NCBI GenBank assembly: GCA_950295325.1
Contig: OX485803.1
Coordinates: 29,886,001 to 29,950,000 of the forward strand
Length of the DNA: 64,000 nt
Direction of reading: 5' to 3'
Source of the DNA: Polytrichum commune
Lineage: Eukaryota > Streptophyta > Polytrichopsida > Polytrichales > Polytrichaceae
Shown here in pieces: positions 58,888 to 64,000 of the stretch. The translations under genes were made by a program, and so were the position numbers. Each line of letters opens with the position of its first letter. Position 1 is the stretch's first letter. The notes under the pieces are model-generated. The model did no database searches. It was not told the DNA's origin and saw only the letters and a list, made by a program, of their open reading frames with translations.

Positions 58888-59849
58888 GAATGATGAAGTT
58901 TTCCATGTATCTTTATTAAACGGACTCACACAAAATTAGTTATTGTGGCCGTATATGTTGATGACCTCAACATCATTGGCACGACTGATGCCATCTCCGA
59001 GATTGTTTCACAATTCAAAGGTGAATTTGAGATGAAAGATCTTGGCGAAACCACCTTCTGTTTTGGCCTACAGGTTGAACACCTTGCAGGAAGTATATTT
59101 TTACATCAGAGTTTGTATACTCGAAATCTATTCAAACGTTTCTTAATGGATGCGGCTCACCCACTAAGTTCCCCAATGGTGGTACGGTCATTGGATCTGA
59201 AGAAGGATGAGTTCAGACCTAACATTGCATTTGCCGTTAATATATTGGCTAAATTTAGTTCTAAGCCAACAAAACGACATTAGAATGGTGTCAAACATAT
59301 CAAACGATACCTCAAGGGCACTAAGGATTTATGATTGTTTTATAAAGTTGGAGTAAATAACAACATCAAAGGATACGTGGATGCATATTACCTATTTGAT
59401 CCACATAAAGGAAAATCACAAACATGTTATGTTTTCCTTAGACAAGGAGCAACGTCTTGGAAATATCTTGGAAATCAACGAAGCAGAGTCTTGCAACAAC
59501 ATCATCAAACCATTCAAAAATCATAGCTTTGCATGAGGCTTCCCGTGAATGCGTTTGGTTAAGACTAGTTGATGGCTTCATCAAAGGTTCTTGTGGTTTT
59601 TCCAATGTTCCAGAATCTCCAACAATGATCTATGAAGATAATGCAACTTGCATTGCTTAGATAAAGGTGGGCTACATCAAAGGAGATCGAATCAAACACA
59701 TCTTACCAAAGTTCTTTTTAACTCATGAATTATTAGGATCAAATTTAGATGTGATGCAAGTAAGGTCTTCTGATAACCAAACAGACTTATTCATTAAGTC
59801 ATTACCAACAGCTAGGCATAGGCAAATTGTTCAGGAAATAGGAATGTGA
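58888..59849 (+). pseudogene. Copia reverse transcriptase/RNase H pseudogene (plus strand)
   Basis: Copia reverse transcriptase copies the element's RNA into DNA. Visible in order: PCIFIKRT; the catalytic YVDDLNIIGT (about 58957); FEMKDLGETTFCFGLQ; LYTRNLFKRF. Then comes a deletion of about 30 residues after KKDEFRP (the opposite-strand copy keeps GPEAPYLGAIGALMYLANC there). NIAFAVNILAKFSSKPT follows, then RNase H parts GYVDAYYLFDPHKGKSQT, ALHEASRECVWLR and IYEDNATCIA. In-frame stops at 59281 and 59658 and frameshifts near 59460 inactivate it. Confidence 0.8.
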
Positions 59850-60034
59850 AGGTTTTCATCCCTACGTGACATGTAAATAATCATGTCTAGGCCCTTCCAC
59901 TCTTTTCCCCTTCACTCGTGATATTTTTTACCTCAATTGTGAGGATTTTTTATTTTTTATTTTTTAATATTTTTTATTTTATCACAGCAAGGTTTTTTAC
60001 GAGGGAAGGCAACATGATATATAAACTAGACTCG

Positions 60035-60316
60035 TGATATAAAATGGGTACAAAATCAATACAAAATAAAAAGCACATCACGAAAGCAAGATTGCATTAA
60101 CCTTGAGAGCTCCTCCTCCGAGCTCTCTCTTTTATATCCCAAAGGAACTCATAGTCTTATCCTTCTTTATTCATAGTATCTAGGAGATACTTTTAGAAGT
60201 CTTAAGTCTTACTAATATTAGACTTAAGTTTCATTTTCTATGTACATAGATCTTTTCACTCTAAATGACGAGGTTGGGTCTACGGACACCTAGTCATCGA
60301 CAACAATTTCATAATA
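60035..60316 (-). repeat. 3' LTR of the minus-strand copia
   Basis: 282 bp, starting on the minus strand after the polypurine tract with TATTATGAAATTG and ending TTTTATATCA. Contains an AGAGAGCTC-rich central part and a TATA-like TTTATATCCC complement. Confidence 0.75.
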
Positions 60317-60538
60317 CTCCCCCTAGACACAACGAGTTTAGTTTATATACCATGTTGCATTCCCTTGTTAAAAACCTTACCGTGATAAAAAAAAACCTCC
60401 TCACAATTGAGGTAAAAAATATCACGAATGAAGGGAAAAATAGTGGAAGGGCCTAGACATGATTATTTACATGTCAGGTAGGGATGAAAACCTCGGCATC
60501 CCTATTCCCTGAACAACTTGCCTATGCCTAGTTGTTGG

Positions 60539-61432
60539 TTATGACTTAGTGAATAAGTCTGCTAGATTATCAGAAGACCTTACTTGCATCACATCTATAT
60601 ATGATCCTAACAATTCATGAGTGAAAAAGAACTTTGGTAAGATGTGTTTGATTCGATCTCCTTTGATGTAGCCCGCCTTTATCTGAGCAATGCAAGCTGC
60701 ATTATCTTCATAGATCATTGTTGGAGATTCTCGAACATTGGAAAAACCACAAGAACCTTTGATGAAGCCATCCACCAGCCTTAGCCAAACGCATTCGCGG
60801 GAAGCCTCATGCAGGGCTATGATTTTTTAATGGTTTGACGATGTTGCTACAATAATCTGCTTCGTTGATTTCCAAGATATTACTGCTCCTTGTCTAAGGA
60901 AAACATAGCCTGTTTGTGATTTTCCTTTATGTGGATCGGAAAGGTAACCTGCATCCACGTATCCTTTGATTTTGCTATCCTCTCCAGCTTTATAAAACAA
61001 TCCTAAATCCTCAGTGCCCATGAGGTATCGTAGGATATGTTTGACATCATTCCAATGCCATTTTGTTGGCTTAGCACTAAATCTAGCCAATAAATTAACA
61101 ACAAAAGCAATGTCAGGTCTGGTGCAATTTGCCAAATACATCAATGCACCTATTGCCCCCAAATATGGAGCTTCAGGTCCCAAACATTTTTCCCCCTCAT
61201 CTCATGGTCTAAACTCATCCTTCTTCGGATCCAATGATCGTATCACCATCGGGGAACTTAGTGGGTGAGCCGCATTTATTGAGAAACACTTGAGTAGCTT
61301 TTGAGTATACAAACTCTGATGTAGAAAAATACTTCTTGCAAGATGTTCAATCTGTAGGCCAAGACAGAAGGTGGTTTCGCCAAGACCTTTCATTTCAAAT
61401 GCAGTGCTACAAATCCTATATGGAAATATCAT
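60539..61432 (-). pseudogene. Copia reverse transcriptase C-terminus/RNase H pseudogene (minus strand)
   Basis: Read on the minus strand: FEMKGLGETTFCLGLQIEHL, LYTQKLLKCF, KKDEFRP followed by a stop, then GPEAPYLGAIGALMYLANC, RPDIAFVVNLLARFSAKPT, GYVDAGYLSDPHKGKSQTGY, VISWKSTKQ, ALHEASRECVWLR, IYEDNAACIAQIKAGYIKGD and ADLFTKS. This is the end of the copia polyprotein, with several in-frame stops. The YVDD catalytic motif is deleted. It is better preserved in its RNase H part than the plus-strand copy. Confidence 0.8.
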
Positions 61433-61608
61433 ATACGCTCTATACTTCTATACTATATTTCACTACGCCTTTCTCTCCTTCATATCACGACATCATATTT
61501 GGCTACGTATTTCTTTCCTTCATCTCACAACACTCAACAAAAGCACTGTTCAACAAAAATCCACTACAAAATCACAACTCCGTTGCTTCGAGCTTCGTGC
61601 TGATAACG

Positions 61609-61890
61609 TGATATAAAACGGGTACAAAATCAATACAAAATAAGAAGCACATCACGAAAGCAAGATTGCATTAACCTTGAGAGCTCCTCCTCCGAGCTCT
61701 CTCTTTTATATCCCAAAGGAACTCATAGTCTTATCCTTCTTTATCCATAGTATCTAGGAGATACTTTTAGAAGTCTTAAGTCTTACTAATCTTAGACTTA
61801 AGTTTCCTTTTCTATGTACATAGATCTTTTCACTCTAAATGACGAGGTTGGGTCTACGGACACCTAGTCATCGACAACAATGTCATAATA
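61609..61890 (-). repeat. 5' LTR of the minus-strand copia
   Basis: 282 bp, about 98% identical to 60035-60316. It is followed on the minus strand by the primer-binding-site-like sequence. Confidence 0.75.
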
Positions 61891-61907
61891 ATTGTGTCTA
61901 GGGGGAG

Positions 61908-62207
61908 TATTATGACATTGCTATCGATGACTAGGTGTCCGTAGACCCAACCTCTTCATTTTGGAGTGAAATGATCTATGTACATAGATAAGGAAACTTA
62001 AGTCTAAGTTTAGTAAGACTTAAGACTTCTAAAAGTATCTCCTAGATATTATGGATAAAGAAGGATAAGACTAGGAGTTCCTTTAGGGACATAAAAGAAA
62101 GAGCTCGGGGGGGGGGGGGGGGGGGAGGGAGCTCTCAAGGATTATGCAATCTCGCTTGCGTGATGTGCTTCCAATTTTTGTATTCATTTTGTACCCGTTT
62201 TGTAACA
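61908..62207 (+). repeat. 3' LTR of the plus-strand copia
   Basis: Preceded by TGTGTCTAGGGGGAG (polypurine tract, 61893-61907). It matches the other two LTRs in inverted orientation but carries a 19-base G expansion (62107-62125) and ends near TTTTGTAACA. It is more diverged than the two minus-strand LTRs are from each other. Confidence 0.7.
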
Positions 62208-62211
62208 ACAT

Positions 62212-62620
62212 CATCCGGTTTTGCTTTATTCATTTGAGGTATATTCTATAGATTCCTCTAAAATGATTGGTAATTCATTCTCCTGAAGCCTCAAACTTCA
62301 ACCGGTTATTTCTCAAACTTAACCCTTAAAGGACATATGCTTTCCCGATACCACACCCAAAATATCTTTTAAAATTCATTTTAAGCATGATTAACCAATT
62401 AATTTACATAGGCTCTATTCTAAAGAAGTATAGATCTTGCTAAGGTGCTCGATTTGGCATTCTAAAAACCCCATTTGGTGCAATGGAGTAGAAGTTTTGA
62501 ACAAGATTCTCCCAAAATAATACCAAGCCCGTGGGGCAGCATTGTCCTTTAAGGGTTAACCGGTTTACCTGTAACTAACCACTGGTTCTTCCCGAGTCCT
62601 GGTGTGAGGTACACGGCCGG
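62212..62620. repeat. Dispersed repeat, copy B, split by a short element
   Basis: It matches 15729-15890 up to 'tttctcaaactt' (62322) and resumes at 'ccggtttacctgtaactaa' (62560) after the inserted element at 62323-62555. The left part of the repeat is missing where the copia LTR abuts it. Confidence 0.7.
62323..62555. mobile_element. 233-bp MITE with CCCTTAAAGGACA ends and TTAA duplication
   Basis: The ends are the perfect 13-bp inverted repeat CCCTTAAAGGACA, flanked by TTAA (62319-62322 and 62556-62559). TTAA duplications with CCC ends are typical of piggyBac; a 3-bp TAA with PIF/Harbinger ancestry is the alternative. Non-coding. The empty site is visible in the related repeats at 15841 and 63930. 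Confidence 0.75.
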
Positions 62621-62742
62621 CGGTGTGGAGAAAGTTGTCAAAGTCCTACCTCCTATTCCCAACACCTCCATACAAGACCTTGAGTATTGATAAGTTCTAA
62701 ATTTGGAACAACATCAGTAGCAGGCTAGTGGTGCATAACATA

Positions 62743-63722
62743 CAGTCAAGACTCTATAAATGTTACAGGTTGGGAGTAACAAAAAGTAACACATATAGAA
62801 TTATAACACGTAACACTTATAGAATTCTTACCGATGATTAATAACATTTATAGAAATAACACTTAAAATTTCCGTACATGAAGAACATAACGTTTTATAA
62901 AAATAAAAGTAAAAATGATAATACATAATTCAACTAAACTAATTGAAAGAAATAATCTATATAATAGTAAGTTGACGAGATTCTTCCAACTAAACTAACC
63001 GAAAGAAAGAGTCTATGGTAGTATGACGAGAAGCTTCCAAATGATGAGATGAAACTTCCTTCTGGAGTAATTGAATGCTCTTGATGTGTGATAGGGCATC
63101 ATTTGGTCTTTGTTTAAAGTATTTTTTTTCAAAGTCTCTAGAGAACGCTCAACAACACTAAATCCTACAACTTCTTCTACCACATCGACCATAACCTCAT
63201 CAATATCAATTTTTTGATGTTTTGAGGAATACATATCCAAAAACTCCTCATCGGTAGGTTCATAGGGGTTGTTTAAATCATACTCCATCTCATAATTGAG
63301 GTGTTCATGAGCATTCATCACGTCACCCACCTCACTGTCAGATGACAACAACGTCAGTTGATGAAGTAGAGTAGCAACTTCATCAACCTCTACCAAGCGC
63401 CTAGCTTCCTCTATCTCCCTCTCAATAAAGATCGAAAGAAACACCCGTGTGCCTCCAACAATTTTGAATTGTTCGCAAAGAATATGGGATAAATGTGATT
63501 ACATTTTAAAAATGTATGCTCTCATATATTATTACCTTGATTTTCTCAAAAATTAACACTTATAAAGGTGCAATTAACAAAGAAGGGAGTAGAGCATGTT
63601 ATAACACTTAACACATAACACTCACTAGTCTTACCAATTGTGTTTTTGTAGGGGAGTAAAATTTTCTTAACATATATGAAATTATAACGCTTATAGGGGT
63701 AACACTTATAGAGTCTTGACTA
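62743..63722 (-). mobile_element. Pogo-like element with CAGTCAAGACTCTATAA ends and TA duplication
   Basis: The left end CAGTCAAGACTCTATAA pairs with a right end that reads TAGTCAAGACTCTATAA on the other strand (terminal C changed). It is flanked by TA (62741-62742 and 63723-63724). The 980-bp element has many subterminal repeats 'AACACTTATAGAA'. It carries only the C-terminal part of a transposase (63013-63444), so it is non-autonomous. Confidence 0.75.
63013..63444 (-). pseudogene. C-terminal fragment of a pogo/jerky-like transposase
   Basis: A 143-codon open frame that is strongly acidic, with 'NNPYEPTDEEFLDMY', then 'VMVDVVEEVVGFSVVERSLE' and TLKK. Pogo/Tigger/jerky transposases end with such an acidic tail containing TDEE(I/F) and a final (E/S)AL.ALETL helix. 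The DDE catalytic part and N-terminal DNA-binding domain are absent. It could still be a short expressed protein, but its position inside TIRs makes a transposon relic likelier. Confidence 0.55.
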
Positions 63723-63784
63723 TATGCCAAATTTCAGATACGTTTGCATGCAATGGTAAGGGGGAATTTTGGGCGAGAACGGTC

Positions 63785-64000
63785 GAGATCCTAGTGTTTC
63801 CAAGTTGAACTAGTTACATGTTGACATCCTTCGGTTTCTCTGTATTAATTTGAGGTATATTTTCTGAATTCCTCTAGAATGATGGGTAGTTTTCCTAAAG
63901 CCTTGAACTTCAACTTGTTGTTTCTCAAACTCAACCGGTTCATCTGCAACTAGCGGTCCGTTCTCCACGTTCATTGCAACCGCGTTCATTTCCTTCTCTG
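63785..64000. repeat. Dispersed repeat, copy C, running off the window end
   Basis: 'gttacatgttgacatcctt', 'ggtatattttctgaattcctc', 'actcaaccggttcatctg' and 'gttctccacgttcattg' follow the same order as copy A at 15665-15900. Confidence 0.7.

Larger units (their letters stand above)
60035..61890 (-). mobile_element. Internally deleted copia element (minus strand) with both LTRs
   Basis: LTRs 61609-61890 (5') and 60035-60316 (3') are each 282 bp and differ at about six positions (~2%). Next to the 5' LTR on the minus strand lies a primer-site-like TTATCAGCACGAAGCTC (61606-61590). Next to the 3' LTR lies the polypurine tract CTAGGGGGAG. The leader runs straight into reverse transcriptase after the YVDD motif, so gag, protease, integrase and half the reverse transcriptase are gone; only about 1.3 kb lies between the LTRs. 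Flanks are ACTCG and ATTGT, so no target duplication is seen. Confidence 0.8.
57208..62207 (+). mobile_element. Composite Ty1/copia remnant (plus strand), interrupted by two later elements
   Basis: Pieces of one plus-strand copia are found in order: reverse transcriptase from about 57208 ('AGRMWYKRL' at 57250) to 57309; then 58888-60034 with the rest of reverse transcriptase, RNase H and the 3' untranslated part; then polypurine tract (CTAGGGGGAG) and 3' LTR at 61891-62207. The first gap is filled by the 785-bp nested elements, the second by an opposite-strand copia. The 5' LTR, gag, protease and integrase are absent. Reading frames contain stops and shifts, so it is dead. Confidence 0.75.

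Overview
The window looks like nuclear DNA from a land plant with a large, repeat-rich genome. It is AT-rich and sparsely genic. Two multi-exon genes with canonical GT-AG introns occupy about 12 kb near 40-53 kb; almost everything else is transposon debris. I could not identify the species. Plant-type Ty1/copia elements, several short elements flanked by target duplications and many long G/C homopolymer runs are consistent with a plant outside the compact-genome angiosperms (for example a fern or gymnosperm), but this is inference.

Layout. 1-4.4 kb: intergenic, with a diverged dispersed repeat. 4.4-6.5 kb: dead pogo-like transposase. 6.5-10 kb: nothing recognised. 10-11.3 kb: two short elements with inverted ends. 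11.6-15.5 kb: copia LTR and gag remnants, a 70-bp minisatellite and a pogo-like short element. 15.6-39.4 kb: mostly unrecognised intergenic DNA with CACTA-like ends, a few broken coding-like stretches and dispersed repeats. 39.4-40.3 kb: a degenerate array of ~170-bp units. 40.6-44.2 kb: gene 1 (plus strand), a 302-residue protein of unknown function with a possible zinc-binding motif and a basic nuclear-targeting stretch, behind a purine-rich leader region. 47.8-53.3 kb: gene 2 (minus strand), a seven-exon, 357-residue membrane protein of the TMEM144/drug-metabolite-transporter type, whose reading frame closes exactly across all six introns. Its introns hold two SINE-like elements with a 5S rRNA-like head, a tandem duplication next to exon 3 and a duplicated short element in intron 1. 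53.7-57.2 kb: intergenic. 57.2-64 kb: a nest of mobile elements.

The most unusual structures are: (a) a 785-bp inverted-terminal-repeat element inserted into an apparently identical copy of itself, each copy with its own perfect 8-bp target duplication, all inside a copia reverse transcriptase; (b) a 423-bp SINE-like repeat with a 119-bp 5S rRNA-like head, a TTTC tail and a perfect 10-bp target duplication; (c) an opposite-strand, internally deleted copia with both 282-bp LTRs lying inside another copia just before its polypurine tract, with no target duplication visible.

The two genes are convergent (plus-strand gene 1 ends at 44.2 kb, minus-strand gene 2 ends at 47.8 kb). Nothing suggests they share a pathway.
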